Source: Sphingomonas sp. S2-65 (lineage in GTDB: Bacteria > Pseudomonadota > Alphaproteobacteria > Sphingomonadales > Sphingomonadaceae). From it: a stretch of 64,000 nucleotides of DNA. The notes beneath the pieces are model-generated. The model searched no databases and was not told the DNA's origin. It saw nothing but the letters and a program-made list of their open reading frames with translations. Position numbers and translations under genes: made by a program. The DNA lies in the NCBI RefSeq assembly GCF_021513175.1, contig NZ_CP090953.1:1607001-1671000 (forward strand), read 5' to 3'. This document shows, piece after piece, positions 54,699 to 62,449 of the stretch (the stretch's first letter is position 1; every line of letters begins with the position of its first letter).

Positions 54699-55334
54699 AT
54701 GCCAGGGGCGACCAAGTGGATGCTGTCTGCCGCGGCCTTGGGGCTCGGCCTCACCGGCTGCAGCGTGTACCGCGAGGCGACGTCGCCGCGCCTGCCCAGC
54801 GGCGTGCGCTGGCAAACCGTCGCGACCCCGAGCGATCGCGATCGCCTACGCCATTGGCGCCGCGCCTGGACCACCGCCATTCCCAAGGCGCGCGCCGCCG
54901 ACGCCCGCGCCATCGCCGCCGAACCGCTGCTGTTCGATCCCGACCGCGCGCTCGCTGGCGCGCTGCCGCCGCAGGGCAGCTATCGCTGCCGCGCGTTCAA
55001 GCTCGGCGGCCAGGGCACCGCGATGCGCGACTTCACTGCCTATCCCTGGTTCGAGTGCCGGATCGCCGACGAAGGCGAAGTGAAGAGCCTCCACAAGGTC
55101 ACCGGATCGCAGCGTCCCACCGGCCTCCTGTTCGCCGAAACCGACACCCGCGCGGTGTTCCTCGGCACGCTGGTGCTGGGCGACGAGACCTCGCCGCTGC
55201 GCTACGGCGTCGACGCCAACCGCGACATGATCGGCTATGTCGAGCGCATCGCCGACAAGCGCTGGCGGCTGGTGCTCCCTTATCCCAGGTTCGAGTCCCA
55301 GCTGGACGTCGTGGAGCTCGTCCCGGCTGGGTAA
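54699..55334 (+). CDS. DUF4893-like lipoprotein
   Basis: A 211-residue protein. MPGATKWMLSAAALGLGLTGC is a lipoprotein signal with lipobox LTGC. The mature part has GSYRCRAFKLGGQG, AYPWFECRIADEGEVKSL and GVDANRDMIGYVERI, matching the DUF4893 style. ATG at 54699 has AGGGGA 6 bases upstream; a second in-frame ATG at 54684 overlaps the 3-hydroxybutyrate dehydrogenase stop. The two genes are likely co-transcribed. Function unknown. Confidence 0.75.
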   Translation: MPGATKWMLSAAALGLGLTGCSVYREATSPRLPSGVRWQTVATPSDRDRLRHWRRAWTTAIPKARAADARAIAAEPLLFDPDRALAGALPPQGSYRCRAFKLGGQGTAMRDFTAYPWFECRIADEGEVKSLHKVTGSQRPTGLLFAETDTRAVFLGTLVLGDETSPLRYGVDANRDMIGYVERIADKRWRLVLPYPRFESQLDVVELVPAG

Positions 55335-55495
55335 AGCGTTCGGCCCAAGTCCGCCGGACTAGATCATCGTCGTCACCCCGGGACGCGGGTAGAAGCGGCT
55401 TGCGCCGATCGCCATGCACTGCGCGGCACGGCTCAACCATTTGACTCCCCTCCCCGCCGCCGCAACACTCGCGGCAACAACTCGGGGGACCCATC

Positions 55496-56803
55496 ATGCT
55501 TCGTTCGCTACTCCTCGCCACCGCGGCCATCCTCGCCGCGCCGGCGCTCGCCGATCCGGTCCACGACGCCACCGCAAAGGCGCTTCCCGAGCTGATGACC
55601 TTCTACCGCGACTTCCACGCCAACCCCGAACTCAGCCTCCACGAAGTCAAATCCGCCGCCAAGCTCGCCGCCGAAGCCCGCAAGGCCGGCTTCGAAGTCA
55701 CCGAAAAGGTCGGTGGCACCGGCATCGTCGCGGTGCTCAGGAACGGCCCTGGTCCTGTCCTCCTGATCCGCGCCGACATGGACGGCCTGCCGGTGATCGA
55801 GGATACCGGCCTTCCTTTCGCCTCCAAGGTGCGCGCCACCACCGACGAGGGGCAGGAGACCGGCGTGATGCACGCCTGCGGCCACGACACCCACATGGCC
55901 ACTTGGATCGGCACGCTGCGCAACCTGGCCGCGTTGAAGAGTCAGTGGAAAGGCACGCTGGTCATGATCGGCCAGCCTGCCGAGGAACGCGGCATGGGCG
56001 CGCGGATGATGCTGGAGGACGGGCTCTACACGCGCTTTCCCAAGCCGCAGTTCGCGATCGCCTTCCATGACAGCGCCAGCCTGCCCGCCGGCCAGATCGG
56101 CGTCACCGACGGTTATGCGCTCGCCAATGTCGATTCGGTGGACATCCTCGTGAAGGGCGTCGGCGGTCACGGCGCCTATCCGCAGACCACCAAGGACCCG
56201 GTCGTGCTCGCCGCGCGCATCGTCGGCGCGCTCCAGACTTTGGTGTCGCGCGAAGTCGATCCGCAGCAGCCCGCGGTCGTCACCGTCGGCTCGATCCATG
56301 GCGGATCCAAGCACAACATCATCGGCAGCGAAGTGGCGATGCAGCTCACCGTCCGCTCCTTCGCCCCGGCGGTACGCCAGCAACTGCTCGACGGTATCGC
56401 CCGCATCGCCAAGGGGGAGGCGATCGCCGCCGGCATGCCGGAGGACCGCATGCCGGTGGTGACGGTGATGAACGAGTTCACGCCCTCCACCTTCAACACC
56501 CAGCCGCTTTCCGGACGTCTCAGCCAGCTCTGGACCACCCGCTTCGGCAAGGACCGCGTCGCGGCCACGCCGCCGGTGATGGGCGGCGAGGATTTCAGCC
56601 GCTACTGGCTGGCCGACAAGTCGATCCAGAGCACGATCTTCTGGGTGGGCGGCGTGCCCAAGGCCAAATGGGACGCGGCGCAGGCCAGCAAGGCGCAGCT
56701 CCCCTCGCTGCACAGCGCCTATTGGGCGCCCGATGCCGAGGCTGTGGTCGCCACCGCCACCGAGGCGATGACCGCAGCCGCGCTCGACATCCTCAAGCGC
56801 TGA
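55496..56803 (+). CDS. Exported M20-family amidohydrolase
   Basis: A 435-residue metallopeptidase of the M20D type. A signal peptide (MLRSLLLATAAILAAPALA) is followed by the metal motif HACGHDTHMATW and GQPAEERGMGARMMLEDG. A dimerisation domain follows. The C-terminal metal His is around MGGEDFSRY. It splits N-acyl amino acids or related conjugates in the periplasm. The exact substrate is unknown. Confidence 0.9.
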   Translation: MLRSLLLATAAILAAPALADPVHDATAKALPELMTFYRDFHANPELSLHEVKSAAKLAAEARKAGFEVTEKVGGTGIVAVLRNGPGPVLLIRADMDGLPVIEDTGLPFASKVRATTDEGQETGVMHACGHDTHMATWIGTLRNLAALKSQWKGTLVMIGQPAEERGMGARMMLEDGLYTRFPKPQFAIAFHDSASLPAGQIGVTDGYALANVDSVDILVKGVGGHGAYPQTTKDPVVLAARIVGALQTLVSREVDPQQPAVVTVGSIHGGSKHNIIGSEVAMQLTVRSFAPAVRQQLLDGIARIAKGEAIAAGMPEDRMPVVTVMNEFTPSTFNTQPLSGRLSQLWTTRFGKDRVAATPPVMGGEDFSRYWLADKSIQSTIFWVGGVPKAKWDAAQASKAQLPSLHSAYWAPDAEAVVATATEAMTAAALDILKR

Positions 56804-56868
56804 GCCGGCTATTGCGCGCGATTCACGTCAACCAAGCGAAACGATTGGCACAAACACCGCTAACTCAC

Positions 56869-56882
56869 GTTGGTCAGCCAAC
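56869..56882. promoter_or_regulatory. GTTGG-N4-CCAAC dyad before small gene
   Basis: A perfect 5-base inverted repeat with a 4-base spacer, just upstream of the small gene starting near 56905. Could be an operator or a small hairpin. Confidence 0.35.
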
Positions 56883-56904
56883 AGATTTCGCCGGAGTTGA
56901 TATA

Positions 56905-57102
56905 TTGGTGCAGGACCGGATCGTCGCCGTTGGTCTATTGACCACCCGCGACCTGGAAAGGCTGGGAAGCGGCTTCAGGCGCTGCTTTCCCGTCTCCGAT
57001 GATGAAAAGTTCGAGGATCTGCTGCGGGCGATCGACGAGGCCGACGCGGCCTCCGGCCTGCGGCACATCCGTCTCGACGGAGAAGACATGCCGCCAGCCT
57101 GA
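56905..57102 (+). CDS. Small hypothetical protein
   Basis: About 64 residues: M/L-VQDRIVAVGLLTTRDLERLGSGFRRCFPVSDDEKFEDLLRAIDEAD and a polar end. The motif RDLERLG...FPV-x-DLL-AIDEAD is one I associate with small sphingomonad proteins without assigned function. The start is TTG 56905 or GTG 56908; CGGAG lies 8-11 bases upstream. The open frame extends to 56668 but only inside the preceding gene. Confidence 0.65.
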   Translation: MVQDRIVAVGLLTTRDLERLGSGFRRCFPVSDDEKFEDLLRAIDEADAASGLRHIRLDGEDMPPA

Positions 57103-57178
57103 TCTAGAGCAAGTACCAGCTGCTTGATCTTTTACGATTTTCTGGCAGCCTGGGTCGTCCAGGGAAGGGGAATGGCCC

Positions 57179-57340
57179 ATGGACGAGGTCCACTATTACC
57201 GTATCCGAGCCGACCGCGAACGCGAGCTGGCGACACGCCAGCCCAACATCGCCGCGCGCCAGGCCCATCTCGACATGGCGGCGCATTACGAGCGGCGGAT
57301 CACGGACTCCAGGGGCAGCGAACCCGCCTCACCGCGCTAG
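57179..57340 (+). CDS. Small hypothetical protein (53 residues)
   Basis: MDEVHYYRIRADRERELATRQPNIAARQAHLDMAAHYERRI, a short helical charged protein of a type common as a standalone gene in sphingomonads (Y-x-x-RA-x-E-R-x-A...H-x-D-x-A-x-x-YE). GGGAAGGGG lies 5-10 bases upstream of the ATG. It overlaps the beta-lactamase gene's end by 12 bases, convergently. Function unknown. Confidence 0.65.
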   Translation: MDEVHYYRIRADRERELATRQPNIAARQAHLDMAAHYERRITDSRGSEPASPR

Positions 57341-58138
57341 CCTGCCGATCTCGCGCAGCATCGCCTCGCGGGTCGCGGGTCCGCCGGCCGTGCCGCGCGG
57401 AACCGCCGCCCCGGCTTCGACCCGCGCGAACAGCACCCGCCGCCCGCCCTTGTCGGCCCAGCCGACAAACCAGCCGAGCGGTTCGGCCCGGTCCGGGCGC
57501 AGCCAGCCGCTGCCGGTCTTGCCCCGCACATGCCAGCCGCCGGCCCCCTCGAACGCCGGTACGATCGCTTCGGTCAGCGCATGTGCCTGCGCTGACACCA
57601 GCCGGTGCGCCAGCATCCGCCGCAGGAACGCGACCTGCTCGTCGGGAGAGATCGCCAGCGACGACATCAGCCAGCTCTCGGTCAGCCCGTCGCGCTTGCC
57701 CGGGTTGCCGCGCACGTCGCGATTGCCATAGCCGAAGCGATCGACATACCCCTTGAACCGCGCCTCGCCGAGCCGGCGGGTCAGCGCCTGCGAAAACCAC
57801 ACCACCGAATTCGCCTGCCACTGCGCCGGATTGGTCCGCTGCTTGTCGACCGCGCGGTTCGCCCGGTGCACCGCCGGATCATAGTCCCAGGCCGGGTGAT
57901 GCGCGTCGCGGAGGATCGCCGCATCGAACCCCATCAGCCCCAAGGGAATCTTGAAGGTCGAGCATGGCGAGAACCGCGTCGCGCAGGCGCCCGAGCGATG
58001 CAGCACCCGCCCGCTGGCCCAATCCTGCACCACCATCGCGCGTACCACTCGCGCCGGCGCCGCGCGCGCGATCCCCGACAGCGCCGCGCCTGTGCCCAGC
58101 GCCAGCGCGCCGGCGAACTGTCTGCGATCCATCTTCAT
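57329..58138 (-). CDS. Class D beta-lactamase (OXA-type)
   Basis: A 269-residue serine beta-lactamase. The signal region DRRQFAGALALGTGAALSGIARA has a twin-arginine look. It has the STFK motif (60-63, carboxylated Lys), SVV (111-113), YGN (137-139) and KTG (207-209), and W-x-x-S-S-L-x-I-S-x-x-E-Q as in class D enzymes. It hydrolyses penicillin-type beta-lactams in the periplasm; the spectrum cannot be told. The start is ATG 58138 (or 58132). It is divergent from an AmpR-like regulator gene 105 bases away. Confidence 0.92.
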   Translation of the reverse strand: MKMDRRQFAGALALGTGAALSGIARAAPARVVRAMVVQDWASGRVLHRSGACATRFSPCSTFKIPLGLMGFDAAILRDAHHPAWDYDPAVHRANRAVDKQRTNPAQWQANSVVWFSQALTRRLGEARFKGYVDRFGYGNRDVRGNPGKRDGLTESWLMSSLAISPDEQVAFLRRMLAHRLVSAQAHALTEAIVPAFEGAGGWHVRGKTGSGWLRPDRAEPLGWFVGWADKGGRRVLFARVEAGAAVPRGTAGGPATREAMLREIGRLAR

Positions 58139-58203
58139 CTGCCCTTGGCTCCCATGATCTTGCACCAAGGCTAGGCCGGCCGAGCCGCGCACGACAAAGG
58201 ATC

Positions 58204-58228
58204 AAAGCTGGTAGAAGCCATTAGCTTT
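58204..58228. promoter_or_regulatory. AAAGCT-N13-AGCTTT operator candidate
   Basis: A perfect 6-base inverted repeat with a 13-base spacer, centred 28 bases before the LysR-type ATG and about 78 bases from the beta-lactamase start. Its place between the divergent genes fits a LysR-type (AmpR-like) operator. Confidence 0.55.
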
Positions 58229-58243
58229 TCTTATGGATCGGCA

Positions 58244-59113
58244 ATGGTCCGCCCGCATCTGCCCTTGAACGCACTCCGCGCCTTCGAAGCCTCGGCGCGC
58301 CATCTGTCCTTCACCCGCGCCGCGATCGAGCTGTGTGTCACCCAAGCCGCGGTCAGCCACCAGGTGAAGGGGCTGGAGGCGCGGCTCGGCGCCCGGCTGT
58401 TCCGCCGCCTGCCGCGCGGGCTGGCGCTCACCGACGAAGGCATCGCCCTGCTTCCCGCGCTTGCCGAAAGCTTCGACCGCATTGCCGAACTCGTGGAGGG
58501 CATCGCCGGCGGCACCGCCACCCAGCTGCTGTCGGTCGCCGCGGTCGGCACCTTCGCCACCGCCTGGCTGCTGCCGCGCCTGCCCGCGTTCCACGCCGCG
58601 CATCCGCGCATCGACTTGCGCCTGTTCACCAACAACAACCGCGTCGATCTGGCCGGCGAAGGCCTGGATTTCGCCATCCGCTTCGGCGAAGGCGCCTGGC
58701 ACGCGACCGAAAGCGTGCCGCTGATGGAGGCGCCGCTCACGCCGCTCTGCACCCCGGCGCTCGCCGAACGGCTGCGCACCCCCGCCGACCTGCGCGCGCT
58801 GCCGCTGCTGCGCTCGTACCGCGCCGACGAATGGCCGCGCTGGTTCGAGGCCGCCAGCATCCCCGCACCGCCGCTCAGAGGCGCCGTGTTCGACAGCTCG
58901 CTCGTCATGGCCGAGGCCGCGGTCCAGGGGCTCGGCGTCGCGCTGGCCCCGCCCGCGATGCTCCCCCGCCACCTGGAGGAGGGCCGCCTCGTCCGCCCCT
59001 TCGCGCATCAGGTCGCCAGCGGACGCTATTGGCTGACGTGGCTCAAGTCGCGCAGCACGACCCCGGCAATGGCGGCGTTCCGCGACTGGATCACGGCGCA
59101 GGCGGCCGCCTGA
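58244..59113 (+). CDS. AmpR/GcvA-like LysR transcriptional regulator
   Basis: A 289-residue regulator. The N-terminal helix-turn-helix PLNALRAFEASARHLSFTRAAIELCVTQAAVSHQVKGLEARLGARLFRRLPRGLALTDEG closely resembles AmpR. The effector domain follows. AmpR proteins bind muropeptides and switch on a divergent beta-lactamase gene. Here the divergent gene is a class D enzyme. The regulator could respond in a similar way; this is inference. Confidence 0.85.
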   Translation: MVRPHLPLNALRAFEASARHLSFTRAAIELCVTQAAVSHQVKGLEARLGARLFRRLPRGLALTDEGIALLPALAESFDRIAELVEGIAGGTATQLLSVAAVGTFATAWLLPRLPAFHAAHPRIDLRLFTNNNRVDLAGEGLDFAIRFGEGAWHATESVPLMEAPLTPLCTPALAERLRTPADLRALPLLRSYRADEWPRWFEAASIPAPPLRGAVFDSSLVMAEAAVQGLGVALAPPAMLPRHLEEGRLVRPFAHQVASGRYWLTWLKSRSTTPAMAAFRDWITAQAAA

Positions 59114-59125
59114 GCCCGACCGGCC

Positions 59126-60067
59126 TCAACCGATCGGCGGCGCATCCTCCTGCTTTTCCGGGCGAATGTAGATCGATGTCAGCTGCGGCAAAGTCGCGCG
59201 CAGGCGGTGCTCGATGCCTTCGATCAGCGTCTCGGCCTCGCCCATCGCCAGCTTGTCCTCGAAATCCGCGCTGATCGCCACGAACACCCGGTCGGGCGCG
59301 GTATGGATCGTGCGGACATGGTTCACCGCCGTCACTTGCGCTTCGGCCGCCACCATCGTCCGGATCGTCTCGACCAGCGCGGGATCGGCCCGTTCGCCGA
59401 TCAGCAGCCCCTTGGACTCGCGCGCCAGCAGCGCCGCGACGCACGCCAGGATCACCCCGATGACGATCGACGCGGCGCCGTCGATGCGCGGATCACCCCA
59501 GGCATGGCTCGCCCAGATGCCGACGCCCGCCACCACCAGCCCCAGCAACGCCGCCGAATCCTCGAACAGCACGATGAAGGTCGCCGGGTCTTTCGAGACC
59601 CGCACTGCCCGCCACCAGCCATGGTCGCCCTTCGCGCGGCCGAACTCGCGCACCGCGACGATCCACGACGTACCCTCGAGCAGCACCGCAACGCCCAGCA
59701 CGATATAATTGACCAGCGGGTCGCGGAGCGGCTCGGGCGCCTGGATGTGCTTCCAGCCTTCGTAGATCGACACCCCCGCCCCTAGTCCGAAGATCAGGAT
59801 CGCGACGACGAACGCCCAGAAATACAGCTCACGGCCATAGCCGAACGGATGGACGGCATCGGGCGGCCGCTTGGCGCGATGCTTGCCATAGAGCAGCAGC
59901 AATTGGTTGCCGCTGTCGACCAGGCTGTGCACGCCCTCGGTCAGCATCGAGGAAGAACCGGTGATCGCCGCCGCCACGAACTTGGCGACGGCGATCCCGA
60001 TATTGGCAGTGAATGCCGCGTAGAGAACCAGGTTCGCGCGCCAGCCCGACGCCGGGGACGCGCTCAC
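59126..60067 (-). CDS. Cation diffusion facilitator transporter
   Basis: A 313-residue membrane protein. The six-helix part has SSSMLTEGVHSLVDSGNQLLLLYG (metal site in H-S-x-x-D) and FEDSAALLGLVVAGVG (second site). The C-terminal cytoplasmic domain includes VNHVRTIHTAPDRVFVAISADFE. It exports Zn, Fe, Mn or similar divalent ions; the metal is not given by sequence. Confidence 0.9.
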   Translation of the reverse strand: MSASPASGWRANLVLYAAFTANIGIAVAKFVAAAITGSSSMLTEGVHSLVDSGNQLLLLYGKHRAKRPPDAVHPFGYGRELYFWAFVVAILIFGLGAGVSIYEGWKHIQAPEPLRDPLVNYIVLGVAVLLEGTSWIVAVREFGRAKGDHGWWRAVRVSKDPATFIVLFEDSAALLGLVVAGVGIWASHAWGDPRIDGAASIVIGVILACVAALLARESKGLLIGERADPALVETIRTMVAAEAQVTAVNHVRTIHTAPDRVFVAISADFEDKLAMGEAETLIEGIEHRLRATLPQLTSIYIRPEKQEDAPPIG

Positions 60068-60073
60068 CGGGGT

Positions 60074-60430
60074 TTAGCCCAGGCCGATCTTGGACAGGAT
60101 CTTGCCGACGATGCTCGGTTCCTGGCCGCCGGCCAGCTTCTTCTCGGCCTTGGGGTCATAGCCCGAGCTTTCCGGCAGATCCTGGCTGTGGCCCGGCTGC
60201 GTGGTCGAGGGCGGATCGGACGCATCCATCGATTCGTCCAGCGCCCGGTCGAGATGCGCATCCTTGCTGAGCGGGTTGCGCTCCAGCCGTTCGGTGATCG
60301 ACTTGTCGGTTCCGGCGTCCGCCGAGCCCACCGGCGCCTTCGTGGCGCCGTCGCTCTCGGGTCCCGGCGCTACCGACATCTTGTCCATCGCATTGGCGAT
60401 CGACGCCGGTTCGTTCGGGTTCGAATTCAT
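60074..60430 (-). CDS. Hypothetical stress-associated protein
   Basis: A 118-residue polar, mostly disordered protein (MNSNPNEPASIANAMDKM... ending in SIVGKILSKIGLG, an amphipathic end). A GGAAC-N17-CGTT promoter lies 30-55 bases upstream, so control by the general stress sigma factor is likely. AGGAGAG precedes the ATG. Function unknown. Confidence 0.65.
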   Translation of the reverse strand: MNSNPNEPASIANAMDKMSVAPGPESDGATKAPVGSADAGTDKSITERLERNPLSKDAHLDRALDESMDASDPPSTTQPGHSQDLPESSGYDPKAEKKLAGGQEPSIVGKILSKIGLG

Positions 60431-60459
60431 GGTCACTCTCCTGAGCGTTGCCATCCTGT

Positions 60460-60485
60460 AACGAACCTTGCCGCGCTGGCGTTCC
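60460..60485 (-). promoter_or_regulatory. EcfG-type general stress promoter
   Basis: On the minus strand: GGAAC (60485-60481), 17 bases, CGTT (60463-60460). It ends about 30 bases before the ATG at 60430. Confidence 0.7.
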
Positions 60486-60507
60486 GCCCCGGACAGGCGC
60501 CGGACGC

Positions 60508-60543
60508 AAAAGAAACGGCCCGGCGAGTTTCCCCGCCGGGCCG
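60508..60543 (-). terminator. Rho-independent terminator of the Bax-inhibitor-1 family gene
   Basis: On the minus strand a 10-pair stem (CGGCCCGGCG with CGCCGGGCCG) is followed by TTTCTTTT. It lies 26 bases after the gene's stop at 60569. Confidence 0.8.
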
Positions 60544-60568
60544 CGAACCCTTGATCCTGACGCGAGGC

Positions 60569-61333
60569 TTAGTCGCGCGAGCTGCCGAACAGGCGCAGCA
60601 GGAACAGGAACATGTTGATGAAGTCGAGATAGAGCGTCAGCGCGCCCATGATCACGGCCTTGCCCTGCATGTCGGTCCCGCCGACATAGGCATACATGCT
60701 CTTGATCTTCTGCGTGTCGTACGCGGTCAGGCCCGCGAAGATCAGCACGCCAAGCACGCTGATCACCAGGCTCATCGTGCCCGACTGCAGGAACAGGTTG
60801 ACGATCGACGCCACGATCAGCCCGACCAGACCCATGATCAGGAACGTGCCGAGGCCCGACAGATCCTTCTTGGTAGTATAGCCATACAGGCTCAGCGCGC
60901 CAAAGCCGGCGGCGGTGCCGAAGAACACCTGCGCGATCGAGGTGTCGGTATAGCTCAGGAAGATCGTCGACAGCGACGCGCCGAGCAGACCGGCATAGAC
61001 GAAGAACAGCGTCTTTAGCGTGCCTTCCGACAGGCGGTTCTGGCCAAAGCTCATCGCCATCACCACCGCCAGCGGCGACAGCATGACCACCCAGCCGAGC
61101 AGCGACGGCGCGACCGACGTGCCGCGCGCGGTTTCCTGCACCTGGAACAACAGGGTGATCAGGCTCGTCTTCGCGAACACCAGCGCGATGATCGCCGTCA
61201 GCAACACGCCCGAAAGCATGTAGTTATACACCGAAAGCATGTAGGACCTGAGCCCCGCGTCGCGCGCTTCGGTGCGTGCACCTGCGGTCGCAAACGGCGC
61301 GGCGCCGGTCCGGGGATCCGACCAATTAGCCAT
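60569..61333 (-). CDS. Bax inhibitor-1/YccA family membrane protein
   Basis: A 254-residue protein of seven hydrophobic segments. The first is preceded by LRSYMLSVYNYM. Key parts are LSEGTLKTLFFVYAGLLGASLSTIF and ALTLYLDFINMFLFLLRLFG, the latter the typical C-terminal block. Family members act as pH-sensitive calcium leak channels. The ATG at 61333 is chosen; AGGAG precedes it. Confidence 0.93.
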   Translation of the reverse strand: MANWSDPRTGAAPFATAGARTEARDAGLRSYMLSVYNYMLSGVLLTAIIALVFAKTSLITLLFQVQETARGTSVAPSLLGWVVMLSPLAVVMAMSFGQNRLSEGTLKTLFFVYAGLLGASLSTIFLSYTDTSIAQVFFGTAAGFGALSLYGYTTKKDLSGLGTFLIMGLVGLIVASIVNLFLQSGTMSLVISVLGVLIFAGLTAYDTQKIKSMYAYVGGTDMQGKAVIMGALTLYLDFINMFLFLLRLFGSSRD

Positions 61334-61374
61334 TCTGAACTCCTTTAACCGGACAAGCGTCCGGATACCGTCGA

Positions 61375-61403
61375 ATATCGGCCCTGCAACGATCCTTTTC
61401 AAG
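61375..61403 (-). promoter_or_regulatory. Candidate RpoH/RpoD promoter of the Bax-inhibitor-1 family gene
   Basis: On the minus strand: CTTGAA, 16 bases, CCGATAT, about 40 bases before the ATG. CTTGAA is the typical heat-shock -35; the -10 is intermediate. Confidence 0.4.
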
Positions 61404-61454
61404 CGAAACCGGTGCGGGAGCGCCTGCCAGTTTTGTGAGTTAATGTTGCTGACC

Positions 61455-61991
61455 ATGCACCGTCTGTTTGTCGGCCTTCGGCCACCCCCGGCCATTCGCG
61501 CGCTGCTCCTCGATCTGATGGGCGGGGTTCCCGGCGCGCGCTGGCAGAGCGACGAGCAACTGCACGTGACGCTACGCTTCATCGGCGCGGTCGAGCGCCC
61601 GGTCGCCGAGGACGTGGCGGTCGCGCTCGCCAGCCTCCACGCCCAGCCGATCGAAGTGGCGCTGTCCGGCGTCGGCCAGTTCGACACCCGCGGCCGCGCC
61701 CACGCGCTCTGGGCCGGGCTCACGCCGCACGCCCCGCTCGCCGACCTCCACCGCAAGGTCGACCAGGCCCTGGTCCGCTGCGGCCTCGACCCCGAACGCC
61801 GCGCCTATCGCCCCCACATCACGCTCGCCCGGATGAAGCCCGGCACCGCGATCACCGACGGCTTCCTCCAAGACCACGCCGCCCTGTCGAGCGCCCCCTT
61901 CGCGCTCGACCATTTCCTCCTGTTCGAAAGCCATCTCGGCCACGACGCCGCCAGCTACGAAGCCGTCGAGCGCTATCCGCTAAGGGGGTAA
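61455..61991 (+). CDS. thpR: RNA 2',3'-cyclic phosphodiesterase
   Basis: A 178-residue 2H phosphoesterase. Both HxT motifs are visible: HVTLRF near residue 37 and HITLAR near residue 125. The N-terminus MHRLFVGLRPPPAIRALL fits the family. It opens cyclic phosphates at RNA ends. An ATG at 61443 is also in frame. Confidence 0.9.
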   Translation: MHRLFVGLRPPPAIRALLLDLMGGVPGARWQSDEQLHVTLRFIGAVERPVAEDVAVALASLHAQPIEVALSGVGQFDTRGRAHALWAGLTPHAPLADLHRKVDQALVRCGLDPERRAYRPHITLARMKPGTAITDGFLQDHAALSSAPFALDHFLLFESHLGHDAASYEAVERYPLRG

Positions 61992-62001
61992 CCCCTAATA
62001 C

Positions 62002-62028
62002 CTCCCCGGCAAGGGGAGGATCATCCTT
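62002..62028. repeat. Solo hairpin of the REPIN-like family
   Basis: CCTCCCCGGCAAGGGGAGG followed by ATC. No inverted partner nearby of the same tail type. Confidence 0.6.
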
Positions 62029-62091
62029 CGCGCCAGCCGCCCCTCGATGCGCGCCAGGCCCTCGACGAGCCACCCTCCTGCAGCACCCCTA

Positions 62092-62226
62092 AAATCCTCC
62101 CCGGCACGGGGAGGGGGACCATGCGCAAGCATGGTGGAGGGGGCTCTCCACAAGCCGACCGCCCGCGGCAGCCCCCCTCCACCACGCACTAACGTGCGCG
62201 GTCCCCCTCCCCGTGCCGGGGAGGAA
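62092..62226. repeat. REPIN-like element, subtype A
   Basis: Left: CCTCCCCGGCACGGGGAGG then CCATGCGCAAGCATGG hairpin and TGGAGGGGGC. Right: the inverse with a GCGCACG/CGTGCGC centre and CCTCCCCGTGCCGGGGAGG. Same outer hairpin as at 48836. Confidence 0.85.
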
Positions 62227-62293
62227 TAAGCCAGCCCACACCCACCGCTGCACCGTCCCAGGAACCTCCCCGCAGGCGAATGGCGGACGGGTA

Positions 62294-62438
62294 TCCCTAC
62301 CCTCCCCCACATCCTCCCCCGGAGGGGGAGGGGGACCGCGCCCGAAGGGCGTGGTGGAGGGGTATCCCCGCCCTCGACAGGCCGACACCCCTCCGTCAGC
62401 GCTCACGCGCTGCCACCTCCCCTTACAGGGGAGGACTA
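62294..62438. repeat. REPIN-like element, mosaic of subtypes A and B
   Basis: Left half: CTCCCCCGGAGGGGGAGG then CGCCCGAAGGGCG hairpin and GTGGTGGAGGGG (subtype A). Right half: CCCCTCCGTCAGCGCTCACGCGCTG, then CCACCTCCCCTTACAGGGGAGG (subtype B, as at 26492). Confidence 0.7.
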
Positions 62439-62449
62439 GAAGCCCGGCC

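Larger units (their letters stand above)
61992..62449. other. Non-coding stretch made of palindromic repeats
   Basis: No gene supported. It consists almost fully of REPIN-like units: a solo hairpin near 62002-62028, a full element at 62092-62226, and another at 62294-62438, the last mixing subtype A (left) and B (right). Confidence 0.7.
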
